Positions 27,506 through 40,300 of a stretch of 64,000 nucleotides of DNA are shown here, one piece after another; the first letter of the stretch is position 1, and the number at the start of each line of letters is the position of its first letter. This DNA is from Hydractinia symbiolongicarpus (Eukaryota; Cnidaria; Hydrozoa; Anthoathecata; Hydractiniidae): positions 1,612,001 through 1,676,000 of the forward strand of contig NC_079886.1 in the NCBI RefSeq assembly GCF_029227915.1. The letters are read 5' to 3'. Position numbers and translations under genes: made by a program. A model generated the notes under the pieces. The model had not been told where the DNA came from, did not search any database, and saw only the letters and a list, made by a program, of their open reading frames with translations.

Positions 27506-30009
27506 AGCGTCTCATCAAAAATGAAAACATTTTTGAAAACTACAAGTCTCATGCGTTTTAGTGGTGAAAAAATAATTTAAAAAATTGTTCGGGAAATGAA
27601 TTTACTCTCTGGGTGCTTTTTTTTGTATACTTGTGACTATACGGGCCGAGTACAGGATTTACGGGAAATCGCGGGTTCTCGTTTGCCGGCGATTAAACTT
27701 CTTTTATTCAGCGTCTCATCAAAAATGAAATTAATTTTGAAAACTACAAGTGTCATGCGTTTTAGTGGTGAAAAAATAATTTAAAAAATCATTCGGGAAA
27801 TGAATTTACTCCCTGGGTACTTTTTTTGTATACTTGTGACTATACGGGCCGAGTACGGGATTTACGGGAAATTGCGGGTTCTCGTTTGCCGGCGATTAAA
27901 CTTCTTTTATTCAGCGTCTCATCAAAAATGAAATTAATTTTGAAAACTACAAGTGTCATGCGTTTTAGTGGTGAAAAAATAATTTAAAAAATCATTCGGG
28001 AAATCAGTTTACTCCCTGGGTACTTTTTATGGGTACTTTTGACTATACTGGCCGAGTACGGGATTTACGGGAAATCGCGAGTTTTTGTTTGCCGGCAATT
28101 AAACTTCTTTTATTCAGCGTCTCATCAAAAATGAAAACATTTTTGAAAACTAAAAGTCTCATGCATTTTAGTGGTGAAAAAATAATTTAAAAAATCGTTC
28201 GGGAAATGAATTTACTCGCAGGGTACTTTCTTTGTATACTTTTGACTATACGGGCCGAGTCCGGGATTTACGGGAAATTGCGGGTTTTCGTTTGCCGGCG
28301 ATTAAACTTCTTTTATTCAGCGTCTCATCAAAAATGAAATTAATTTTGAAAACTACAAGTCTCATGCGTTTTAGTGGTGAAAAAATAATTTAAAAAATCA
28401 TTCGGGAAATCAGTTTACTCCCTGGGTACTTTTTATGGGTACTTTTGACTATACTGGCCGAGTACGGGATTTACGGGAAATCGCGGGTTTTCGTTTGCCG
28501 GCAATTAAACTTCTTTTATTCAGCGTCTCATCGAAAATGAAAACATTTTTGAAAACTACAAGTCTCATGCGTTTTAGTGGTGAAAAAATAATTTAAAAAA
28601 TTGTTCGGGAAATCAGTTTACTTCCTGGGTACTTTTTTTGTGTACTTTTGACTATACGGGCCGAGTACGGGATTTAAGGGAAATTGCGGGTTTTCGTTTG
28701 CCGGCAATTAAACTTCTTTTATTCAGCGTCTCATCAAAAATGAAAACATTTTTGAAAACTACAAGTCTCATGCGTTTTAGTGGTGAAAAAATAATTTAAA
28801 AAATTGTTCGGGAAATGAATTTACTCTCTGGGTGCTTTTTTTTGTATACTTGTGACTATACGGGCCGAGTACAGGATTTACGGGAAATCGCGGGTTCTCG
28901 TTTGCCGGCGATTAAACTTCTTTTATTCAGCGTCTCATCAAAAATGAAATTAATTTTGAAAACTACAAGTGTCATGCGTTTTAGTGGTGAAAAAATAATT
29001 TAAAAAATCATTCGGGAAATGAATTTACTCCCTGGGTACTTTTTTTTGTATACTTGTGACTATACGGGCCGAGTACGGGATTTACGGGAAATTGCGGGTT
29101 CTCGTTTGCCGGCGATTAAACTTCTTTTATTCAGCGTCTCATCAAAAATGAAATTAATTTTGAAAACTACAAGTGTCATGCGTTTTAGTGGTGAAAAAAT
29201 AATTTAAAAAATCATTTGGGAAATCAGTTTACTCCCTGGGTACTTTTTATGGGTACTTTTGACTATACTGGCCGAGTACGGGATTTACGGGAAATCGCGA
29301 GTTTTTGTTTGCAGGCAATTAAACTTCTTTTATTCAGCGTCTCATCAAAAATGAAAACATTTTTGAAAACTAAAAGTCTCATGCATTTTAGTGGTGAAAA
29401 AATAATTTAAAAAATCGTTCGGGAAATGAATTTACTCGCAGGGTACTTTCTTTGTATACTTTTGACTATACGGGCCGAGTCCGGGATTTACGGGAAATTG
29501 CGGGTTTTCGTTTGCCGGCGATTAAACTTCTTTTATTCAGCGTCTCATCAAAAATGAAATTAATTTTGAAAACTACAAGTCTCATGCGTTTTAGTGGTGA
29601 AAAAATAATTTAAAAAATCATTCGGGAAATCAGTTTACTCCCTGGGTACTTTTTATGGGTACTTTTGACTATACTGGCCGAGTACGGGATTTACGGGAAA
29701 TCGCGGGTTTTCGTTTGCCGGCAATTAAACTTCTTTTATTCAGCGTCTCATCGAAAATGAAAACATTTTTGAAAACTACAAGTCTCATGCGTTTTAGTGG
29801 TGAAAAAATAATTTAAAAAATTGTTCGGGAAATCAGTTTACTTCCTGGGTACTTTTTTTGTGTACTTTTGACTATACGGGCCGAGTACGGGATTTAAGGG
29901 AAATTGCGGGTTTTCGTTTGCCGGCAATTAAACTTCTTTTATTCAGCGTCTCATCAAAAATGAAAACATTTTTGAAAACTACAAGTCTCATGCGTTTTAG
30001 TGGTGAAAA
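27506..30009. repeat. Six-monomer tandem duplication, 1,219 bp: 27506-28789 and 28725-30009
   Basis: The matched length (about 1.28 kb) exceeds the offset, as a true tandem duplication requires. The offset changes from 1219 to 1220 because the second copy has one extra T in the run near 29041. A further difference is GTTTGCAGGCAATT (29310) against GTTTGCCGGCAATT. Otherwise I saw no change. Markers CTCTCTGGGTGC, ACAAGTGTCATG and TTTTTATGGGTAC are all present twice. Confidence 0.85.
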
Positions 30010-32117
30010 TATAATTTAAAAAATCGTTCGGGAAATGAGTTTACTCCCTGGGTACTTTCTTTGTATACTTTTGAATATACGGGCCGAGCACGGGATTTAC
30101 GGGAAATCGCGGGTTTTCGTTTGCCGGCGATTAAACTTCTTTTATTTAGCGTCTCATCAAAAATGAAAACATTTTTAAAAACTACAAGTCTCATGCGTTT
30201 TAGTGGTGAAAAAATAATTTAAAAAATCGTTCGGGAAATGAGTTTACTCCCTGGGTACTTTCTTTGTAAAAATTTGACTATACGGGCCGAGTCCGGGATT
30301 TACGGGAAATCGCGGGTTTTCGTTTGCCGGCGATTAAACTTCTTTTATTCAGTGTCTCATCAAAAATGAAAACATTTTTGAAAATTACAAGTCTCAAGCG
30401 TTTTAGTGGTGAAAAATTAATTTAAAAAATCGTTCGGGAAATGAATTTACTCCCTGGGTACTTTCTTTGTATACTTTTGACTATACGGGCCGAGTACGGG
30501 ATTTACGGGAAATCGCGTGTTTTCGTTTGCCGGCGATTAAACTTCTTTTATTCAGAGTCTCATCAAAAATGAAAATATTTTTGAAAACTACAAGTCTCAC
30601 GCGTTTTAGTGGTGAAAAAATAATTTAAAAAATCGTTCGGGAAATGAGTTTATTCCCTGGGTACTCTCTTTGTATACTTTTGACTATACGGGCCGAGTAC
30701 GGGATTTCCGGGAAATCGCGGGTTTTCGTTTGCCGGCGATTAAATTTCTTTAATTTAGCGTTTCATCAAAAATGAAAACATTTTTGAAAACTACAAGTCT
30801 CATGCGTTTTAGTGGTGAAAAAATAATTTAAAAAATCGTTCGGGAAATGAATTTACTCCCTGGGTACTTTCTTTGTATACTTTTGACTATACGGGCCGAG
30901 TCCGAGATTTACGGGAAATCGCGGGTTTTCGTTTGCCGGTGATTAAACTTCTTTAATTTAGCGTTTCATCGAAAATGAAAACATTTTTGAAAACTACAAG
31001 TCTCATGCGTTTTAGTGGTGAAAAAATAATTTAAAAAATTGTTCGGGAAATCAGTTTACTTCCTGGGTACTTTTTTTGTGTACTTTTGACTATACGGGCC
31101 GAGTACGGGATTTACGGGAAATTGCGGGTTTTCGTTTGCCGGCAATTAAACTTCTTTTATTCAGCGTCTCATCAAAAATGAAAACATTTTTGAAAACTAC
31201 AAGTCTCATGCGTTCTAGTGGTGAAAAAATAATTTAAAAAATCGTTCGGGAAATGAGTTTACTCCCTGGGTACTTTCTTTGAATACTTTCGAATATACGG
31301 GCCGAGCACGGGATTTACGGGAAATCGCGGGTTTTCGTTTGCTGGCGATTAAACTTCTTTTATTTAGCGTCTCATCAAAAATGAAAACATTTTTGAAAAC
31401 TACAAGTCTCATGCGTTTTAGTGGTGAAAAAATAATTTAAAAAATCGTTCGGGAAATGAGTTTACTCCCTGGGTACTTTCTTTGTATATATTTTTGACTC
31501 TACGGGCCGAGACCGGGATTTACGGGAAATCGCGAGTTTTCGTTTGCCGGCGATTAAACTTCTTTTATTCAGCGTCTCATCAAAAATAAAAACATTTTTG
31601 AAAACTACAAGTCTCATGCGTTTTAGTGGTGAAAAAATAATTTAAAAAATCGTTCGGGAAATGAGTTAACTCCTTGAGTACTTTCTTTGTATAAATTTGA
31701 CTATACGGGTCGAGTACCGGATTTACGGGAAATCGCGGGTTTTCGTTTGCCGGCGATTAAACTTCTTTTATTCAGCGTCTTATCAAAGATGAAAACAATT
31801 TTGAAAACTACAAGTCTCATGCGTTTTAGTGGTGAAAAAATAATTTAAAAAATCGTTCTGAAAATCAGTTTACTCACAGGGTACTTTCTTTGTATACATT
31901 CGACTATATGGGGCCAAGCCCGTGATTTAAAGGAAATCGCGGGTTTTCGTTTGCCGGCGATTAAACATCTTTTATTCAGTGTCTCATCAAAAATGAAAAT
32001 ATTTTTGAAAACTACAAGTCTCATGCGTTTTAGTGGTGAAAAAATAATTTAAAAAATCGTTCGGGAAATGAGTTAACTCCCTGGGTACTTTCTTTATATA
32101 CATTCGACTATACGGCC

Positions 32118-32145
32118 GGGAACGGGATTTACGGGAAATTGCGGG
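32118..32145 (+). other. Strict G-quadruplex motif in the GGCCGGGAACGGG monomer type (first occurrence)
   Basis: Four GGG tracts are separated by loops of 3, 6 and 7 bases, satisfying the usual G3 with loops of 1-7 rule. The variant arises because CGGGCCGAGTAC is replaced by CGGCCGGGAAC. The same motif recurs in about 30 monomers between here and 63.5 kb and is absent from the first 31.7 kb. A few members have lost it again (CCCGGAACGG near 48718, GAACAGGATT near 58257, GAACGTGATT near 63532). Confidence 0.75.
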
Positions 32146-33217
32146 TTTTCGTTTGCCGGCGATTAAACTTCTTTTATTCAGCGTCTCATCAAAAATGAAA
32201 ATATTTTTGAAAACTAAAAGTCTCATGCGTTTTAGTGGTGAAAAAATAATTTAAAAAATCGTTCGGGAAATGAGTTTATTCCCTGGGTACTTTCTTTGTA
32301 TACTTTTGACTATATGGGCTGAGTACGGGATTTACGGGAAATCGCGGGTTTTCGCTTGCGGGCGATTAAACTTCTTTTATTCAGCGTCTCATCAAAAATG
32401 AAAATATTTTTGAAAACTACAAGTCTCATGCGTTTAAGTGGTGAAAAAATAATTTAAAAAATCGTTCGGGAAATGAGTTAACTCCCTGGGTACTTTCTTT
32501 ATATACATTCGACTATAGGGGCCAAGCCCGGGATGTACAGGAAATTGCGGGTTTTTGTTTGCCGGCGATTAAACTTCTATTATTCAGCGTCTCATCAAAA
32601 ATGAAAATATTTTTGAAAACTAAAAGTCTCATGCGTTTTAGTGGTAAAAAAATAATTTAAAAAATCGTTCGGGAAATGAGTTTATTCCCTGGGTACTTTC
32701 TTTGTATACTTTTGACTATATGGGCTGAGTACGGGATTTACGGGAAATCGCGGGTTTTCGCTTGCGGGCGACTAAACTTCTTTTATTCAGCGTCTCATCA
32801 AAAATGAAAATATTTTTGAAAACTACAAGTCTCATGCGTTTAAGTGGTGAAAAAATAATTTAAAAAATCGTTCGGGAAATGAGTTAACTCCCTGGGTACT
32901 TTCTTTATATACATTCGACTATAGGGGCCAAGCCCGGGATTTACAGGAAATCGCGGGTTTTTGTTTGCCGGCGATTAAACTTCTATTATTCAGCGTTTCA
33001 TCAAAAATGAAAACATTTTTGAAAACTACAAGTCTCATGCGTTTTAGTGGTAAAAAAATAATTTAAAAAAGTGTTCGGGAAATCAGTTTACTTCCTGGGT
33101 ACTTTTTTTGTGTACTTTTGACTAGAGGGGCCGAGTACGGGATTTACGGGAAATTGCGGGTTTTCGTTTGCCGGCAATTAAACTTCTTTTATTTAGCGTC
33201 TCATCAAAAATGAAAAC

Positions 33218-36200
33218 ATTTTTGAAAACTACAAGTCTCATGCGTTTAAGTGGTGAAAAAATAATTTAAAAAATCGTTCGGGAAATGAGTTAACTCCCTG
33301 GGTACTTTCTTTATATACATTCGACTATAGGGGCCAAGCCCGGGATGTACAGGAAATTGCGGGTTTTTGTTTGCCGGCGATTAAACTTCTATTATTCAGC
33401 GTCTCATCAAAAATGAAAATATTTTTGAAAACTAAAAGTCTCATGCGTTTTAGTGGTAAAAAAATAATTTAAAAAATCGTTCGGGAAATGAGTTTATTCC
33501 CTGGGTACTTTCTTTGTATACTTTTGACTATATGGGCTGAGTACGGGATTTACGGGAAATCGCGGGTTTTCGCTTGCGGGCGACTAAACTTCTTTTATTC
33601 AGCGTCTCATCAAAAATGAAAATATTTTTGAAAACTACAAGTCTCATGCGTTTAAGTGGTGAAAAAATAATTTAAAAAATCGTTCGGGAAATGAGTTAAC
33701 TCCCTGGGTACTTTCTTTATATACATTCGACTATAGGGGCCAAGCCCGGGATTTACAGGAAATCGCGGGTTTTTGTTTGCCGGCGATTAAACTTCTATTA
33801 TTCAGCGTCTCATCAAAAATGAAAACATTTTTGAAAACTACAAGTCTCATGCGTTTTAGTGGTGAAAAAATTATTTAAAAATTTATTCGGGAAATCAGTT
33901 TACTCCCTGGGTACTTTTTTTGTATACTTTTGACTATATGGGCCGAGTACGGGATTTACGGGAAATCGCGGGTTTTTGTTTGCGGGCGATTAAACTTCTT
34001 TAATTTAGCGTTTCATCAAAAATGAAAACATTTTTGAAAACTACAAGTCTCATGCGTTTTAGTGGTAAAAAAATAATTTAAAAAAGTGTTCGGGAAATCA
34101 GTTTACTTCCTGGGTACTTTTTTTGTGTACTTTTGACTAGACGGGCCGAGTACGGGATTTACGGGAAATTGCGGGTTTTCGTTTGCCGGCAATTAAACTT
34201 CTTTTATTTAGCGTCTCATCAAAAATGAAAACATTTTTGAAAACTACAAGTCTCATGCGTTTTAGTGGTGAAAAAATAATTTAAAAAATCGTTCGGGAAA
34301 TGAGTTTACTCCCTGGGTACTTTCTTTGAATACTTTTGAATATACGGGCCGAGCACGGGATTTACGGGAAATCGCGGGTTTTCGTTTGCCGGCGATTAAA
34401 CTTCTTTTATTTAGCGTCTCATCAAAAATGAAAACATTTTTGAAAACTACAAGTCTCATGCGTTTTAGTGGTGAAAAAATAATTTAAAAAATCGTTCGGG
34501 AAATAAGTTTACTCCCTGGGTACTTCCTTTGTATAAATTTGACTATACGGGTCGAGTACCGGATTTACGGAAATCGCAGGTTTTCGTTTGCCGGCGATTA
34601 AACTTCTTTTATTCAGCGTCTTATCAAAGATGAAAACAATTTTGAAAACTACAAGTCTCATGCGTTTTAGTGGTGAAAAAATAATTTAAAAAATCGTTCT
34701 GAAAATCAGTTTACTCACAGGGTACTTTCTTTGTATACATTCGACTATATGGGGCCAAGCCCGTGATTTAAAGGAAATCGCGGGTTTTCGTTTGCCGGCG
34801 ATTAAACATCTTTTATTCAGTGTCTCATCAAAAATGAAAACATTTTTGAAAATTACAAGTCTCATGCGTTTTAGTGGTGAAAAAATAATTTAAAAAATCG
34901 TTCGGGAAATGAATTTACTCCCTGGGTACTTTCTTTGTATACTTTTGACTATACGGGCCGAGTACAGGATTTACGGGAAATCGCGTGTTTTCGTTTGCCG
35001 GCGATTAAACTTCTTTTATTCAGAGTCTCATCAAAAATGAAAATATTTTTGAAAACTACAAGTCTCACGCGTTTTAGTGGTGAAAAAATAATTTAAAAAA
35101 TCGTTCGGGAAATGAGTTTATTCCCTGGGTACTTTCTTTGTGTACTTTTGACTATACGGGCCGAGTACGGGATTTACGGGAAATTGCGGGTTTTCGTTTG
35201 CCGGCAATTAAACTTCTTTTATTCAGCGTCTCATCAAAAATGAAAACATTTTTGAAAACTACAAGTCTCATGCGTTTTAGTGGTGAAAAAATAATTTAAA
35301 AAATCGTTCGGGAAATGAGTTTACTCCCTGGGCACTTTCTTTGAATACTTTTGAATATACGGGCCGAGCACGGGATTTACGGGAAATCGCGAGTTTTCGT
35401 TTGCCGGCGATTAAACTTCTTTTATTCAGCGTCTCATCAAAAATAAAAACATTTTTGAAAACTACAAGTCTCGTGCGTTTTAGTGGTGAAAAAATAATTT
35501 AAAAAATCGTTCGGGAAATGAGTTAACTCCTTGAGTACTTTCTTTGTATAAATTTGACTATACGGGTCGAGTACCGGATTTACGGGAAATCGCGGGTTTT
35601 CGTTTGCCGGCGATTAAACTTCTTTTATTCAGTGTCTTATCAAAGATGAAAACAATTTTGAAAACTACAAGTCTCATGCGTTTTAGTGGTGAAAAAATAA
35701 TTTAAAAAATCGTTCTGAAAATCAGTTTACTCACAGGGTACTTTCTTTGTATACATTCGACTATATGGGGCCAAGCCCGTGATTTAAAGGAAATCGCGGG
35801 TTTTCGTTTGCCGGCGATTAAACATCTTTTATTCAGTGTCTCATCAAAAATGAAAACATTTTTGAAAATTACAAGACTCATGCGTTTTAGTGGTGAAAAA
35901 ATAATTTAAAAAATCGTTCGGGAAATGAATTTACTCCCTGGGTACTTTCTTTGTATACTTTTGACTATACGGGCCGAGTACGGGATTTACGGGAAATCGC
36001 GTGTTTTCGTTTGCCGGCGATTAAACTTCCTTTATTCAGAGTCTCATCAAAAATGAAAATATTTTTGAAAACTACAAGTCTCACGCGTTTTAGTGGTGAA
36101 AAAATAATTTAAAAAATCGTTCGGGAAATGAGTTTATTCCCTGGGTACTTTCTTTGTATACTTTTGACTATACGGGCCGAGTACGGGATTTACGGGAAAT

Positions 36201-37272
36201 CGCGGGTTTTCGCTTGCGGGCGATTAAACTTCTTTTATTCAGCGTCTCATCAAAAATGAAAATATTTTTGAAAACTATAAGTCTCATGCGTTTAAGTGGT
36301 GAAAAAATAATTTAAAAAATCGTTCGGGAAATGAGTTAACTCCCTGGGTACTTTCTTTATATACATTCGACTATACGGCCGGGAACGGGATTTACGGGAA
36401 ATTGCGGGTTTTCTTTTGCCGGCGATTAAACTTCTTTTATTCAGCGTCTCATCAAAAATGAAAAAATTTTTGAAAACTAAAAGTCTCATGCGTTTTAGTG
36501 GTGAAAAAATAATTTAAAAAATCGTTCGGGAAATGAGTTTATTCCCTGGGTACTTTCTTTGTATACTTTTGACTATATGGGCCGAGTACGGGATTTACGG
36601 GAAATCGCGGGTTTTCGCTTGCGGGCGATTAAACTTCTTTTATTCAGCGTCTCATCAAAAATGAAAATATTTTTGAAAACTACAAGTCTCATGCGTTTAA
36701 GTGGTGAAAAAATAATTTAAAAAATCGTTCGGGAAATGAGTTAACTCCCTGGGCACTTTCTTTATATACATTCGACTATAGGGGCCAAGCCCGGGATTTA
36801 CAGGAAATCGCGGGTTTTTGTTTGCCGGCGATTAAACTTCTATTATTCAGCGTCTCATCAAAAATGAAAACATTTTTGAAAACTACAAGTCTTATGCGTT
36901 TTAGTGGTGAAAAAATTATTTAAAAATTTATTCGGGAAATCAGTTTACTCCCTGGGTACTTTTTTTGTATACTTTTGACTATATGGGCCGAGTACGGGAT
37001 TTACGGGAAATCGCAGGTTTTCGTTTGCGGGCGATTAAACTTCTTTAATTTAGCGTTTCATCAAAAATGAAAACATTTTTGAAAACTACAAGTCTCATGG
37101 GTTTTAGTGGTAAAAAAATAATTTAAAAAATCGTTCGGGAATTGAATTTACTCCCTGGGTACTTTCTTTGTATACTTTTGACTATACGGGCCGAGTCCGG
37201 GATTTACGGGAAATTAAAAAATAATTTAAAAAATCGTTCGGGAAATGAGTTAACTCCCTGGGTACTTTCTTT
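33218..37272. repeat. 4,163-bp duplication, copy 1
   Basis: Copy 1 of a 4.06-kb segment is repeated at 37381-41435 with a constant offset of 4163. I noticed about ten substitutions and no indel, hence over 99.7% identity by eye. Examples are ATTTAGCG (34205) against ATTCAGCG, GTGGTGAAA (34266) against GTGGTGGAA, and TACTTCC (34531) against TACTTTC. It contains 20 full units and a half-length unit near its right end. The left breakpoint at 33218 coincides with that of the 812-bp repeat. Confidence 0.9.
37131..37233 (+). repeat. Half-length monomer, 103 bp (about 100-bp deletion), copy 1
   Basis: The distance between successive TCGTTCGGGA anchors falls from 203 to 103. The junction reads ACGGGAAATTAAAAAATAAT: the CpG-rich dyad, the GATTAAAC segment and the 3' A-tract cluster are missing, and the sequence resumes at the AAAAAATAATTT of the next unit. 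The shared AAATT/AAAAA context suggests microhomology. Confidence 0.9.
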
Positions 37273-37380
37273 GTATACTTTTGACTATATGGGCTGAGTA
37301 CGGGATTTACGGGAAATCGCGGGTTTTCGCTTGCGGGCGATTAAACTTCTTTTATTCAGCGTCTCATCAAAAATGAAAAT

Positions 37381-40300
37381 ATTTTTGAAAACTACAAGTC
37401 TCATGCGTTTAAGTGGTGAAAAAATAATTTAAAAAATCGTTCGGGAAATGAGTTAACTCCCTGGGTACTTTCTTTATATACATTCGACTATAGGGGCCAA
37501 GCCCGGGATGTACAGGAAATTGCGGGTTTTTGTTTGCCGGCGATTAAACTTCTATTATTCAGCGTCTCATCAAAAATGAAAATATTTTTGAAAACTAAAA
37601 TTCTCATGCGTTTTAGTGGTATAAAAATAATTTAAAAAATCGTTCGGGAAATGAGTTTATTCCCTGGGTACTTTCTTTGTATACTTTTGACTATATGGGC
37701 TGAGTACGGGATTTACGGGAAATCGCGGGTTTTCGCTTGCGGGCGACTAAACTTCTTTTATTCAGCGTCTCATCAAAAATGAAAATATTTTTGAAAACTA
37801 CAAGTCTCATGCGTTTAAGTGGTGAAAAAATAATTTAAAAAATCGTTCGGGAAATGAGTTAACTCCCTGGGTACTTTCTTTATATACATTCGACTATAGG
37901 GGCCAAGCCCGGGATTTACAGGAAATCGCGGGTTTTTGTTTGCCGGCGATTAAACTTCTATTATTCAGCGTCTCATCAAAAATGAAAACATTTTTGAAAA
38001 CTACAAGTCTCATGCGTTTTAGTGGTGAAAAAATTATTTAAAAATTTATTCGGGAAATCAGTTTACTCCCTGGGTACTTTTTTTGTATACTTTTGACTAT
38101 ATGGGCCGAGTACGGGATTTACGGGAAATCGCGGGTTTTCGTTTGCGGGCGATTAAACTTCTTTAATTTAGCGTTTCATCAAAAATGAAAACATTTTTGA
38201 AAACTACAAGTCTCATGCGTTTTAGTGGTAAAAAAATAATTTAAAAAAGTGTTCGGGAAATCAGTTTACTTCCTGGGTACTTTTTTTGTGTACTTTTGAC
38301 TAGACGGGCCGAGTACGGGATTTACGGGAAATTGCGGGTTTTCGTTTGCCGGCAATTAAACTTCTTTTATTCAGCGTCTCATCAAAAATGAAAACATTTT
38401 TGAAAACTACAAGTCTCATGCGTTTTAGTGGTGGAAAAATAATTTAAAAAATCGTTCGGGAAATGAGTTTACTCCCTGGGTACTTTCTTTGAATACTTTT
38501 GAATATACGGGCCGAGCACGGGATTTACGGGAAATCGCGGGTTTTCGTTTGCCGGCGATTAAACTTCTTTTATTTAGCGTCTCATCAAAAATGAAAACAT
38601 TTTTGAAAACTACAAGTCTCATGCGTTTTAGTGGTGAAAAAATAATTTAAAAAATCGTTCGGGAAATAAGTTTACTCCCTGGGTACTTTCTTTGTATAAA
38701 TTTGACTATACGGGTCGAGTACCGGATTTACGGAAATCGCAGGTTTTCGTTTGCCGGCGATTAAACTTCTTTTATTCAGCGTCTTATCAAAGATGAAAAC
38801 AATTTTGAAAACTACAAGTCTCATGCGTTTTAGTGGTGAAAAAATAATTTAAAAAATCGTTCTGAAAATCAGTTTACTCACAGGGTACTTTCTTTGTATA
38901 CATTCGACTATATGGGGCCAAGCCCGTGATTTAAAGGAAATCGCGGGTTTTCGTTTGCCGGCGATTAAACATCTTTTATTCAGTGTCTCATCAAAAATGA
39001 AAACATTTTTGAAAATTACAAGTCTCATGCGTTTTAGTGGTGAAAAAATAATTTAAAAAATCGTTCGGGAAATGAATTTACTCCCTGGGTACTTTCTTTG
39101 TATACTTTTGACTATACGGGCCGAGTACAGGATTTACGGGAAATCGCGTGTTTTCGTTTGCCGGCGATTAAACTTCTTTTATTCAGAGTCTCATCAAAAA
39201 TGAAAATATTTTTGAAAACTACAAGTCTCACGCGTTTTAGTGGTGAAAAAATAATTTAAAAAATCGTTCGGGAAATGAGTTTATTCCCTGGGTACTTTCT
39301 TTGTGTACTTTTGACTATACGGGCCGAGTACGGGATTTACGGGAAATTGCGGGTTTTCGTTTGCCGGCAATTAAACTTCTTTTATTCAGCGTCTCATCAA
39401 AAATGAAAACATTTTTGAAAACTACAAGTCTCATGCGTTTTAGTGGTGAAAAAATAATTTAAAAAATCGTTCGGGAAATGAGTTTACTCCCTGGGCACTT
39501 TCTTTGAATACTTTTGAATATACGGGCCGAGCACGGGATTTACGGAAAATCGCGAGTTTTCGTTTGCCGGCGATTAAACTTCTTTTATTCAGCGTCTCAT
39601 CAAAAATAAAAACATTTTTGAAAACTACAAGTCTCGTGCGTTTTAGTGGTGAAAAAATAATTTAAAAAATCGTTCGGGAAATGAGTTAACTCCTTGAGTA
39701 CTTTCTTTGTATAAATTTGACTATACGGGTCGAGTACCGGATTTACGGGAAATCGCGGGTTTTCGTTTGCCGGCGATTAAACTTCTTTTATTCAGTGTCT
39801 TATCAAAGATGAAAACAATTTTGAAAACTACAAGTCTCATGCGTTTTAGTGGTGAAAAAATAATTTAAAAAATCGTTCTGAAAATCAGTTTACTCACAGG
39901 GTACTTTCTTTGTATACATTCGACTATATGGGGCCAAGCCCGTGATTTAAAGGAAATCGCGGGTTTTCGTTTGCCGGCGATTAAACATCTTTTATTCAGT
40001 GTCTCATCAAAAATGAAAACATTTTTGAAAATTACAAGACTCATGCGTTTTAGTGGTGAAAAAATAATTTAAAAAATCGTTCGGGAAATGAATTTACTCC
40101 CTGGGTACTTTCTTTGTATACTTTTGACTATACGGGCCGAGTACGGGATTTACGGGAAATCGCGTGTTTTCGTTTGCCGGCGATTAAACTTCCTTTATTC
40201 AGAGTCTCATCAAAAATGAAAATATTTTTGAAAACTACAAGTCTCACGCGTTTTAGTGGTGAAAAAATAATTTAAAAAATCGTTCGGGAAATGAGTTTAT

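Larger units (their letters stand above)
21471..31740. repeat. HOR domain 4: 6- and 10-monomer blocks
   Basis: Markers here are GAATATACGGGCCGAGCAC, GTATATATTTTTGAC with GAGACCGGG, GTATAAATTTGAC with GGTCGAGTACCGG, CTCTCTGGGTGC, ACAAGTGTCATGCG, TTTTTATGGGTAC, CAGTGTCTCATC and CAGAGTCTCATC. Average unit length is about 203.2 bp. GAAATTAATTTTG units still occur but are last seen near 29557. Monomers with GTGAAAATATAATTT recur at about 22281, 27360 and 30002, that is 25 and 13 monomers apart. Confidence 0.8.

Noticed and set aside
32095-32130. CENP-B box-like match in the CATTCGACTATACGGG variant
   Set aside because: The core CENP-B pattern needs TTCG, seven bases with A at the fifth, then CGGG. 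Here only six bases (ACTATA) separate TTCG and CGGG, and the canonical unit has TTTTGAC instead of TTCGAC. It is a near miss, not a box.
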